Positions 23,301-31,000 of a stretch of DNA of 32,317 bases are shown here, piece after piece. The stretch comes from Intoshia linei (Eukaryota > Orthonectida > Rhopaluridae). The notes beneath the pieces are model-generated. The model had not been told where the DNA came from. It was given only the letters and a program-made list of their open reading frames with translations, and ran no database searches. Within the stretch, counting starts at the first letter, position 1. Every line of letters starts with the position of its first letter. The stretch covers positions 1-32,317 of the forward strand of contig LWCA01000325.1 of the NCBI GenBank assembly GCA_001642005.1. The letters run 5' to 3'. The translations under genes and the position numbers were made by a program.

Positions 23301-26300
23301 GTTTTACTTCATTCGCAATTGGAGTGACTGGCAAAAAGTAAGCTCGATCAATCATCATATTAGTCTTTTGTATTCTATTTTTGAGCATTTTAATCCAACA
23401 AGCCTTTCCCGAATAGAAGGGAAACTCATAATTTGTACATGTAATACTTTGCCCAATTTCTTTTTTAACATCATTCAATTCAGTATTAAAAAATTTCATT
23501 ATAAGCATAGTATTCTTGTCTATAACTCGACGTATGGATTCTCGCTCATATAAATGAGTATACAAGTCAATAATTTCAATTCCTTCTTGAACAGTATTCA
23601 CCGTCATAAATGCCTTTTTTAAGCAATTTTGCATAATTATTTCAATGTCTTTTATTCCGTTGTGAAAAAGATTGTATTGGTTATTCCATTCGGAATTTTT
23701 CACATCAAGCATGGTATGCTTATATAAGTACAATGTTTTTAAAAGATCGTCAAATTGGACTTGAATATCCATAAGACTATTTTTAATTGATTCATTATTT
23801 TTACCACCAAAATTTGGGATTTTAGTTTGTTCGCCATCTTCATATCGGCCGAAATGTACTTGACAGTCACATATCTAAATTTATAATTTATATGAAATTA
23901 ATAAAGATACCTCCAACAAATCGGAACACCTTTGTAAATATGCTTCCATTTGAGCAAATATACTTATTCTGTCCAAGTTCCAAGCTACCTCAGAAAATTC
24001 AATGTGCAATTTTTCCGTTTGAGAGTATAAATTCATCCAGTTTTTACAACATTTTATTGCTTCATTTAAACTTTTCTTTGATTTTGAAACATGACCAGAG
24101 AAGAATAAATTCAAGTCAATCGATTCAGTACATTTTTTTATAATTTCATTGCTTAACTAGAATTACAATTAATAATTTGAAATAATGTATAAATAATAAA
24201 TATGAAATAAAAATGAAAAAATAAATTTCTTCCTTTACCTTCCGAAATATTCCGGTCAATCTTTCTTTAGATTTGTAGTGTTCAGAATTCACCCAAATTA
24301 CTCGAATTGTATTTATTATTTTCGGTAATATTTTGTGAATATTTACAGGATCTGTTTCACTCAATTCTATACATGGGTCCTTTAGCAAACTGAGAAATTT
24401 TAAATTATTTGCTGCTTGACTAGATCCAGCCTAAATATTGAGTCATTTATTTGTATTAAAATTTACTTTTATTTCATGAGCCAATTTGTAAAAAGATTTC
24501 GTGTATGTAGATTTGGTTTTATCCAAAATTTTGCAAATTTTTACTACACCGGGTTTATCCAATTGCCGGGAGATGCCAGATAAATCATTGCATCGATTTT
24601 TCCAAAATTCAATCTCTTCTAATGGACTATTATCTTTTGTTTGCAATGCATCTTGAGCCGATATTGCCTCTTTTATTTGTCTTGTCCAATGTATAATTCC
24701 GTAGGCTATAATTATCATTTTATCAAAATTAAAATATATGATAATCCCTTTTGAACGATCCAGCAGATAGTTATCGTAAAAATTCACCACTTTTAAAGGA
24801 AAAAAATTGAAATATAGAGCTATGAGATGGTTTTTTTTAATTGCCCAATTTTAACGTATACGCGGTAGGGTTACGAGGGATTTTGACTGAATATTGAGTA
24901 TAATAATTTACATTCTATCCTTGAAATTAACTCCTTATCCAAAACAGCCTTTTCCTCGTCTAAGTGTTCCGCTTCTACTGGTACATACAACACTGTTTTA
25001 CCAACTTGTTTCCATCTGTGATCCGACAAAGTTGCCATAAATTTATGAAGTTGCGAAGCAAATGCATTTTTTATATCTAAATAATGAATGAATTTTTTAA
25101 TATATCATAATTGTTAAGTAAGGGTGGTCAATCAGCAATATTATATCATAAACTGTTTTATTCGAATATTCTTAAAGGAGAGCCGAACCTACTGTACACT
25201 GAGACCAATATTCGGGGCCTCGAAGAAATTTTTGTACAACATAAACTTCGTTTTTCCAAATTGAGCATTTAATAAAATGAAAATTTTGATTATCATTATT
25301 TTCAGTTTCAAATTTAATCTATCAATTCAAGACTGAACTACACACCGCGGAGAGGTGGTTAGAGTACGATATGACATTACGCGTCATTTTGGAAGTTTTT
25401 TCTAGGGCCTATTTTTTATTTTACGTAACCTCTAGAATGTTAGGTTCGGCTATATCTCAAACTTTACTAAATAGTACTATATACGTCTTTTTTATCTTTT
25501 TCTTGTGCCTCTCTCTTATGAGGACAGACAATGACAATAAGTCTATACATTAAATTACGTTGACACTTATAAATTTAGTACCCTTAAAAATTTTGTGCTT
25601 TTATTGGATTACACAGGTTTCATAAATGCATATTGCAGTTAACCTTTTGAATCTCCCCTGTCTAAATGATGATTTTTAAGCTTACTATCCGGCCAAACAG
25701 AATTTTTATGGAATGTTGGAGCATAAACATTATTCATTAATCGCAATAAACTGGTTATTCCACTTCCATTAACCATACCAAATGTCAATTGTTTGAGGAT
25801 TTCAGAAGAAGAAATGACATTTTCAATTCCACTTGATACTTTTGCAAAATAATAAAATTGACTGACTTCATATCTTGGAACATCGTATTGCACGGTAAGA
25901 CCGTTCAAAGTGTCCATGAAAATTATTAGCACATATTTTTCTTTATTCACCAAATATTCATTTATTATATTTCCGTGGCTTTCGTCCCACATGTGATATC
26001 TGTACTGACTTAATATCACCTTTTTCTTGATCCAGTTTACCTTAATTATAACATTAGTATTAGTAAAAATATTAGCTAAAAATATATATATTATTTCCTG
26101 TAGGTCACTTAAATTGAAATATTAAAAACTACTACAAAATTAATTGAAGAAGGTTACCGAAGGGTATTGAAAATTAATTAATAATTAATAAAAAATTACA
26201 GCTGATACAGTTATGTCCAGTTAACACAATAAAACAGTTTCAATCTAACAAAATGACGCCTTCACGATCAAAAAGGCACTTAAGTAGTTATTTTTTTATT

Positions 26301-27237
26301 TGGAACCTATTTTATTAACATCAATTAACAAAAAATTTTGAATAATTAACGGTCCTAAAATTAAAAAAATGTATTCTGATACAGCTTATTCCATTTAATA
26401 TAAATGCAAAATTTCAACCCCAGACATCTACTCCTTCCCAATGGCAATAGCTTTTAATATATTATCAACCAACATTTTTCAAAGTTTTGGATTAAAATTA
26501 AAAACGAAAATGTAAATATTGATCCTACAATTTAAAAAAAAATGGGAATTGACGGTATTAACATTTGAAATACAAAAATATGAGTTTCAATCTCATAAAT
26601 TGATTCCCTCAAATTTTTTATCATTGCTATGTAGTTTCTTATTTTCAAAAAATTTCAAGTTTATAATAAGATGCAATAGAACTTTGTTACAATCATATTG
26701 AGATATCAATGTTGGAAACATTCACCCGACATATGTTTTTAAATATGCTGACTTCTTTATTTATTGATACAAAATATTTTTTACTTACTTATTATATTAT
26801 TTTAATATTATGGAAAGTAGTTACTGAATTGATAATAATTTTTTGTTGATTGATATTTTATATCAGCTTTTACACCCTCCTCTCCCCAAATTGGGAAACA
26901 CTGGTTTAAATATATCCATGAATAATTGAATAATCTGAACAAGACAAATTATTAATCCTATATTAATTTTCATGAAAATCGTGATAAAAACGAAATTTAT
27001 TAAATTAATCATGATAAAAAAATATAGATTAAAACTGATATAGATACAATTAATTGATATTATTATTTAAATTTTAAATACATTAAAAATTAAAAAAAGG
27101 TACCATATATACAAAATCTTCACTATCGAAATCGATATTTTCCGATTCATGTATACTCGAATCTAATATTAACAATTAAATTACTATAAAATACCCAAAT
27201 TACATTCTATATTTTGTGAATTTGTAACTGATGGCAT
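7879..27237 (-). CDS. DNAH2: Axonemal dynein heavy chain 2 (inner-arm I1/f beta-type), complete
   Basis: This is the ATP-driven motor subunit of the I1/f inner dynein arm, which bends cilia and sperm flagella. Exons from 5' to 3': 27237-27204, 27162-27104, 26040-25644, 25076-24912, 24705-24467, 24430-24239, 24156-23911, 23874-22994, 22125-21645, 21452-21369, 21320-21189, 21141-20930, 20864-20006, 19358-15849, 15158-14276, 14238-14071, 14032-13872, 13661-13522, 13479-13347, 13301-13162, 12348-8424, 8304-8230, 8181-7879. They sum to 13,419 nt (4,472 residues plus TGA), close to the roughly 4,430 residues of vertebrate DNAH2. P-loops lie near residues 1850 (GPAGTGKT), 2132 (GSSMSGKS), 2465 (GPTGTGKT) and 2810 (GIGGSGRQS, with the Arg usual in AAA4). 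Walker B of AAA1 is CFDEFNRI, near 1900. I prefer DNAH2 over DNAH1 because of the short N-terminus (IHWTRQIKEAISAQ at about residue 225) and the stalk and C-terminal wording. The fly orthologue is the Y-linked kl-2. No frameshift, nonsense codon or lost catalytic residue is seen. Confidence 0.93.
8424..12348 (-). CDS. DNAH2: DNAH2 exon 21: stalk, microtubule-binding domain, AAA5 and AAA6
   Basis: This uninterrupted 3,925-nt exon encodes about 1,308 residues. It starts with a long charged coiled coil (stalk CC1, KIDETREKVEAM onward), then the microtubule-binding region with FDKDNISDKVMKKIGQYC and AKSLCMWVRAMDVY. The antiparallel CC2 follows (RQRLNAAQQQLNEKQNQLRE onward). AAA5 holds VRDWNIQGLPSDNFS, LMIDPQDQA and TTKLSNPHY; AAA6 and the C-terminal domain follow with LSLGQGQAPIAKRM, WVFLANCHLSL-type WLFLANCHLSLDWMP, SILQSSIKITTEPPKG and ISYGGHITDEFDRR. 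All are standard dynein signatures. Confidence 0.96.
12647..13080. mobile_element. hAT-like non-autonomous element in DNAH2 intron 20
   Basis: The left end is TGAGTGGTTCTCAACC and the right end GGTTGAGAAACCAT, imperfect inverted ends of the common hAT type. The flanking octamers are GTCAAATA (12639-12646) and GTCATATA (13081-13088), matching at 7 of 8. The interior (about 12795-12905) contains a copy of the repeat also seen at 15332, 25179 and 28149. It has no ORF. It makes up about half of the 813-bp intron 12349-13161. Confidence 0.65.
13162..14238 (-). CDS. DNAH2: DNAH2 exons 16-20: AAA4 and run-up to the stalk
   Basis: Five small exons (14238-14071, 14032-13872, 13661-13522, 13479-13347, 13301-13162) are separated by introns of 38, 210, 42 and 45 nt, with a 37-nt intron before the first. 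They carry the AAA4 P-loop GIGGSGRQS, then [58 protein letters not shown]. Only with introns of 37 and 38 nt does NEFRE-D-IKKLYW read through, which matches the conserved EFRDDIK-LY motif. Confidence 0.9.
14276..15158 (-). CDS. DNAH2: DNAH2 exon 15: AAA3 body
   Basis: The exon starts after AG at 15160-15159 and joins NLSAQ to TTSSDVQ, matching other DNAH2 proteins. It carries MDDFNMP (AAA3 Walker B region), GSQPPLELMRLW, CAMGPPGGGR (sensor/arginine-finger region), FLPTPAKMHYSFNMRDISRIFQG and RLWIHECFRTFSDRL, as in axonemal dyneins. Confidence 0.94.
15332..15688. mobile_element. Foldback MITE with long imperfect inverted ends in DNAH2 intron 14
   Basis: The left arm (15332-15430: CAGTGCTGAATCTATTATACC, then CTCTTTGGGGGTCTCGA and TTTTTCCAAATTGAGCA) reappears inverted at about 15603-15688 (TTGAATTTGGGAAAATGAGG...GGTTGATTCGGCGAT). 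The arms are roughly 85-95 bp. The centre is AT-rich, with repeated TTAAGATTAAGAT, plus a short GC hairpin (GCCCGAGCCACCTTCGGTCTGGGC) at 15526-15549. No target duplication was found, so boundaries are approximate. Confidence 0.65.
15849..19358 (-). CDS. DNAH2: DNAH2 exon 14: linker, AAA1, AAA2 and start of AAA3
   Basis: This single 3,510-nt exon encodes 1,170 residues with no interruption. In order it holds the linker (KSLDMYLETKRQIFPRFYFLSN, GQFKNPLAVMP, GPVESWL), then AAA1 with GPAGTGKTET, CFDEFNRI and ITMNPGYSGRTELPDNLK. AAA2 follows (GSSMSGKST, EWTDGILSS, LLDGPVDTMWVES, ASPGTVSR) and then the AAA3 P-loop GPTGTGKTS. AAA1 is the main ATPase site and all its visible motifs are intact. The AAA2 P-loop has Met where most relatives have Gly, but keeps G-x4-GKS. 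Confidence 0.95.
19359..20005 (-). other. DNAH2 intron 13, AT-rich, no gene seen
   Basis: A 647-bp intron between the exons at 20006 and 19358. It contains an irregular (AT)-rich microsatellite near 19620-19670 and T-rich stretches. No coding exon or clear transposon end is visible. Confidence 0.5.
20006..22125 (-). CDS. DNAH2: DNAH2 exons 9-13: tail to linker transition
   Basis: Exons 22125-21645, 21452-21369, 21320-21189, 21141-20930 and 20864-20006 continue the frame. Landmarks are ERKLFKERIRFLDKKLYPGFSK, AINGDGKT, DADIAR, LLDCSPMKETLLMHCNEW, SSLEELAESL and FNEWK-type repeats of the DHC_N2 start. The donor at 21644 (ACG|GTCCCA) is weak but is the only one that keeps the frame. With it the protein continues into AINGDGKT at the spacing seen in other DNAH2 proteins. 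Confidence 0.87.
22242..22500. repeat. Diverged direct duplication inside DNAH2 intron 8
   Basis: The intron 22126-22993 is 868 bp. Within it, sequence from about 22242 (CAATTTATGTGCCAATTCTATAGATTTTCC) is repeated from about 22383 with many substitutions (CAATTGCTATGCCAAATTTATAAATTTTCC), followed in both copies by TTTTTATATTYT. The period is about 141 bp. The repeat unit has no ORF. The rest of the intron is AT-rich and featureless. Confidence 0.45.
22994..26040 (-). CDS. DNAH2: DNAH2 exons 3-8: N-terminal tail (DHC_N1)
   Basis: The dynein tail binds the partner heavy chain, intermediate chains and the doublet microtubule. Exons 26040-25644, 25076-24912, 24705-24467, 24430-24239, 24156-23911 and 23874-22994 read in one frame. 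Family landmarks are FASQLHKFMATL, HWTRQIKEAISAQ, PLEEIEFWKNRC, LSGISRQL, IRVIWVNSEHY, VHFGRYEDG and NFDKMLVKIFREI. These follow the order of DNAH2 tails and set DNAH2 apart from DNAH1, whose tail is far longer. Two introns here are only 36 nt (23875-23910 and 24431-24466). Confidence 0.9.
25179..25452. mobile_element. MITE of the same family in DNAH2 intron 3
   Basis: A perfect 11-bp inverted repeat bounds the element: AGCCGAACCTA at 25181-25191 and TAGGTTCGGCT at 25441-25451. The left arm continues with TTTTTGTACAACAT...TTTTTCCAAATTGAGCATTTAAT, closely matching the element at 15332. It has no credible ORF. It lies within the 567-bp intron 25077-25643. Confidence 0.65.
26041..27103 (-). other. 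DNAH2 intron 2 with degraded repeat copies
   Basis: This 1,063-bp intron separates the small acidic exon from the tail exons. About 26200-26400 contains a repeat copy (ACAGTTATGTCCAGTTAACAC ... AACGGTCCTAAAATT) related to sequences near 6150-6240 and 28535-28640. At about 26889-26905 the string AATTGGGAAACACTGG looks like the right end of a hAT element whose left end I could not place. No exon was found. Confidence 0.4.
27104..27237 (-). CDS. DNAH2: DNAH2 exons 1-2: translation start and acidic N-terminus
   Basis: ATG at 27237-27235 opens an 11-codon exon (27237-27204). A 41-nt intron separates it from 27162-27104, rich in Asp/Glu/Ser and ending DFVYM. The join to the exon at 26040 gives VYMVNWIKKKV, where other DNAH2 proteins have a similar Trp-Ile segment. 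Both exons were found by phase matching, since each is too short to stand out as an ORF. The start is the only in-frame ATG and faces the divergent TSNAXIP1 start. Confidence 0.65.
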
Positions 27238-27391
27238 AATAAATTTATAAAATAGAATTTAAAAATGTTTTGATTTGTTTATATTTAGAAAATTTTAAAG
27301 TGTACCGCAAATATTTTATCTAGGCAATACAAAACAAATGGTATCTATTTGTAATTGAAAATTTTGTATACATTTTTAATCATATTTATAT
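27238..27391. promoter_or_regulatory. Probable bidirectional promoter between DNAH2 and TSNAXIP1
   Basis: Only 154 bp separate the DNAH2 ATG (minus strand) from the TSNAXIP1 ATG (plus strand), so both 5' UTRs and promoters must lie in or overlap this gap, unless unseen non-coding exons exist. The gap is AT-rich. I searched for an RFX X-box, usual for ciliary genes; GTACCGCAAAT (27302-27312) and GGCAATAC (27323-27330) are only weak partial matches. No clear TATA box can be told from the AT background. Confidence 0.6.
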
Positions 27392-28083
27392 ATGACTGGT
27401 TTTAAAGATAACATATTTAAAAAAACTACATCTTCAAATAATAATATTAAAGTATTATTAAATTATGAAACCTTAAATAATAATCATTATAGAATGAAAA
27501 AGAAATTAACACTATTGATCGTTGGCCAAACACGGACAGAAAACCTAAATTTTTATCTGAAGTTGAAAAATGGTTAAAAAACGAAGTTGAACTGTTGCAA
27601 ATAAATTTACCCAAAAGAGCTCTATCTTATAAAAATTATAAAGAAAGTTATAAATCCATGTTGCAACCATACCAAGAAGCTTTTGATTACATTATTAATA
27701 ATTTAACTACCTATAAACCCATTTTAAGTGAAATCAAACTAGCGTATGATCGAGAGTATAACAAATTAATTGACTGTTTGAAGGAATTTGAACCGTTAAG
27801 GGTTTATTAGTTTTATGTGGGGTTTATTTAATTTTAGAAAAATATTTTTGAAACTCAAGAACACTTTGATCAAAAATTAAAAAAAATTAGAATTAAAGAT
27901 AATGTAGGTAAATTTTTTTGTTTTTTCCAATTATTGTTTCCTTGTTTAGATATTGAAATAATGAAAAAAGAAAAGATTGAATTGTTAAGAGTAATGGATA
28001 TTTTAAGAGGGGAAAATGAATCTTTTGCAGTACAAATTATGCAATTTAAAAAAGAATTAAAAGAAAATTATAGAAAATTTAAC
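27392..28083 (+). CDS. TSNAXIP1: TSNAXIP1 exons 1-4: N-terminal conserved domain
   Basis: Exon 1 (20 codons) starts at ATG 27392. A 41-nt intron (27452-27492) leads to exon 2, which begins NEKEINTIDRWPN. A 36-nt intron (27802-27837) and a 42-nt intron (27908-27949) follow. The domain reads KNEVELLQ, KSMLQPYQEAFDYI, TYKPILSEIKLAYDREY, EPLR, then a coiled coil ELLRVMDILRGENESF. This matches the TSNAXIP1 N-terminal family in order and spacing. Without the micro-introns the frame is broken by stops, so they are required. Confidence 0.85.
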
Positions 28084-31000
28084 GTAATATATTTGGATGA
28101 GTGTAGTCACTGCAGTGCAGTGCATTTATGCATTTTATTGAATGTGTGCAGAGCTGAACCTACCGTAACGACCTATGTTGGGACCTCGAATCAATTTTTG
28201 AGATTTTCAAAATTAGAGTTACATTGTAGCTACAAATAACTATTGTATTATGTGCGTAAAAATGAACATTTAAGTCCAAAATTTGGACTCCAAACCCGTG
28301 CACGCGTTTGGGTTATCCGATATTACACATTGTTTGTGTAATTTTTTTGAGAGCTAATTTTGGATTAGATTTGATTTGATGGAAAAATAAAACCTACGGT
28401 TTACTATTTTATTAAGTCCATCATTAACTAATGCTATTTTATATTATGATATTTTTTAGATTGATAAGCATTATTTTAAATAGCAAACACATACAAGTGC
28501 TTTTTCAACATCAAACTTCTGATTTCCGATTTTTACAGTTATATCTAGTAAACGCACACAAAAAATTTTAATCTGTCAAAGTGAGGCCTTGATAGTCAAA
28601 AAACACTTGAGTTTAATTTTATTTTAAACATTTTATTAAAAAAAATTTAAATTGGTGTTAATCATGATTGACATCATAAATTCAAACATCATTAACCCTT
28701 TCACTGTCTGTGTATTCTATACTATACACAGCAATTTCACTTAACACGTCTGTATTCTATGATATACACAACATAATTATCTATAGAAACAAAATAAAAG
28801 CTTATGATGTATTATGTATACATAAAATAAAGTTATATTTTAAATTTATCCTAAAATTTTTGTATGAATTTCAATAATTACATTAGGAGGGGGTAAATAT
28901 TAACCCATTTTATTTTTTTGGACATAAATGCTTTAAATCAAAAAAGGTACCCACATGCAAAATGGGTTTTCTTATACAAAAAACATCAAAAGTGGACACA
29001 CTACTGTGTTTTTTCGATTATAACAAGTTTTCCTATATTCGAAAGTAGAAGGGAAAATGCTTATAATCAAAAACAAGCAGAATTTTATGCAGACCTTGAA
29101 AAATATAAAAATACACTAAAATTTTTTTTCTAATTAGTATAAACTTTTAAATTAGACATTCTATTATATGAAGGAAGTTATTTTTTAGAAATAAATTGAA
29201 ATTTTGTCTATTTTTTGTTTAAAGTTCTTTATTTCGGATACAAGCAGAAACTGCTTATATTCAAATTTTATTTAGTTAAAAATTTCACTAAAAATTTGTA
29301 TTTTAGGGGTCTGCTTATAATCGAGAAAAGACAGTAGAGTCCATACATACTGTTATCTCCATTTCATACACACAAAAAATCCTAGTTATATGAGTTATAT
29401 ATTAGCACTAAAGTTTGGGCTCTGCATGCATAGCATATTTAAAAAACTAATAAAAAACCCATAGGACGTGAACGACTCTAGAAAACTATTAATTATCGAG
29501 ATAAATGACTTGAAAAACCAACAAAACGATTTAGAAATAGCTCAAAACATAACAAAACAAATTAAAAGCGATTCGAGCCAGGATCCAGTAACATTAGCAG
29601 TTGAATTGAAATGTCTACGAAGAGACGAAGCTAGAACCCGTCAAGAACTTATAGAAATGCAAGCAAATTACAGCGACGTTGTGTCTCGTCGAATCTACGA
29701 ATCTATAAAAAATGAATGCGATGAAACTAAAGAAAAATTTAAAACAATTTCGAGTGAATTGAAAAAACTAACCAACGAACAAAGCATTTTAAAACAAGAA
29801 TATGAAAAAATAATAATAGAAAGAGATGAATTACGTCAATCTGAAGAACATTTAAAACGATCAGCTACACCTAGACCAAACTGGGATAATTTGGTTGGTA
29901 AAGAATTTAAAGGTGGACTAAAAAAGTGGAAAAAATATTCTAATAAAAAAACATCCAATGACAAGTTAAAATTAATTTTACAAAATTTTTCATACAATTT
30001 GTTTCCATTCAATTTTCATAAACCAATTTATAAAAATACCGATAATGAAAATAAAATTTTTTCACCATTCAATAATAAATCTGCAGATAAAAACAATACA
30101 AATAGTGATAAATATGATGTATATTTACAAATTGATAAAAATTATTGGGACGTATTGTGTAATTTTGGAATTGACAGTTTTGATGCAAATTTTAATGAAA
30201 TGAATAATGCTAAATTACAACTTAGTCAAGACGCGTCTCCAAAAAAAACTTTGGCGGGTCAAAATAAAAAACCAAAGACACTTTCTAGACAATTGACTAG
30301 TGTAGAATCTAAATTTACTGAAAATGATAAATTTTTAACTGATTGTGATGTTTTAATCTTAAAACGCAAAATGTCTCTCAACGAAGTAAGCCTTTTGGCT
30401 TATAGGTTCTGGATTGATAGGTTTGTTTTTTTATTCAGAGTTTCAATTCAATTCATTAATTTAAATTTAAACAATGAACATAAAATCTAAACATAGTATA
30501 TATAAAGCATCAACAGGTATTAGTTATAATAATATTATTAATAAGATGATCAAGAAAAACGAGATGAACATTTTTAAAACTAATTATTTAGCTCATATAA
30601 TCTCACTTAGCTCCTCAATAAATTATTAGATATGTATGTGGTTTATTAGCCATACAATACAATTTTAGAGAAATGTTTTACAATGGAGATAAAAAATACA
30701 ACTGCATCACTAAATCCTATGAAAATAATTTGGAGATGGTTTCAAATACAGAAAAAATAATGCCACTACTATCAATTGTTCATGATAAATCATCTGAATA
30801 TAGACCAGATCGTTATTTTAAAAATTTCTTGATGCGAATATATAGAAATGAACTTGAAAGTTATGAACAAGCTTACAATTTCTATCAAGCAATAAGTCAA
30901 GATTATAAACACATTTCTTTTCTCAAAGAAACGTTTGATATTCTTTCTTATAAAATGGACGAACGTTTGTTTTGGAATAGTCAAATTATATTTGAAAAAT

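Larger units (their letters stand above)
28084..29464 (+). other. TSNAXIP1 intron 4, built largely of transposon sequence
   Basis: This 1,381-bp intron contains a CAGAGCTGAACCTACCG repeat end (28149-28225), a palindromic repeat (28273-28289), a possible piggyBac-like end (28692-28710), and a pogo-like MITE (29004-29334). The open frame at 28918-29133 is not coding; it overlaps the MITE. Confidence 0.6.

Noticed and set aside
25371-25553. 60-residue hydrophobic ORF in DNAH2 intron 3
   Set aside because: It spans the right arm of a MITE; the hydrophobicity comes from T-rich codons in AT-rich DNA.
8400-26019. Assigning the dynein as DNAH1
   Set aside because: Several motor motifs are shared, but DNAH1 has a far longer tail. 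Here the HWTRQIKEAISAQ motif lies only about 225 residues from the start, and the stalk and the CPCYYYPNRAG C-terminus match DNAH2.
26519-26701. 60-residue plus-strand ORF in DNAH2 intron 2
   Set aside because: It is a low-complexity AT-rich frame without splice context or known motif.
27300-27335. RFX X-box in the divergent promoter
   Set aside because: GTACCGCAAAT and GGCAATAC match only one half-site each and are not spaced as an X-box.
28918-29133. 71-residue plus-strand ORF in the TSNAXIP1 intron
   Set aside because: It overlaps the left end of the pogo-like MITE and shows no protein-family similarity.
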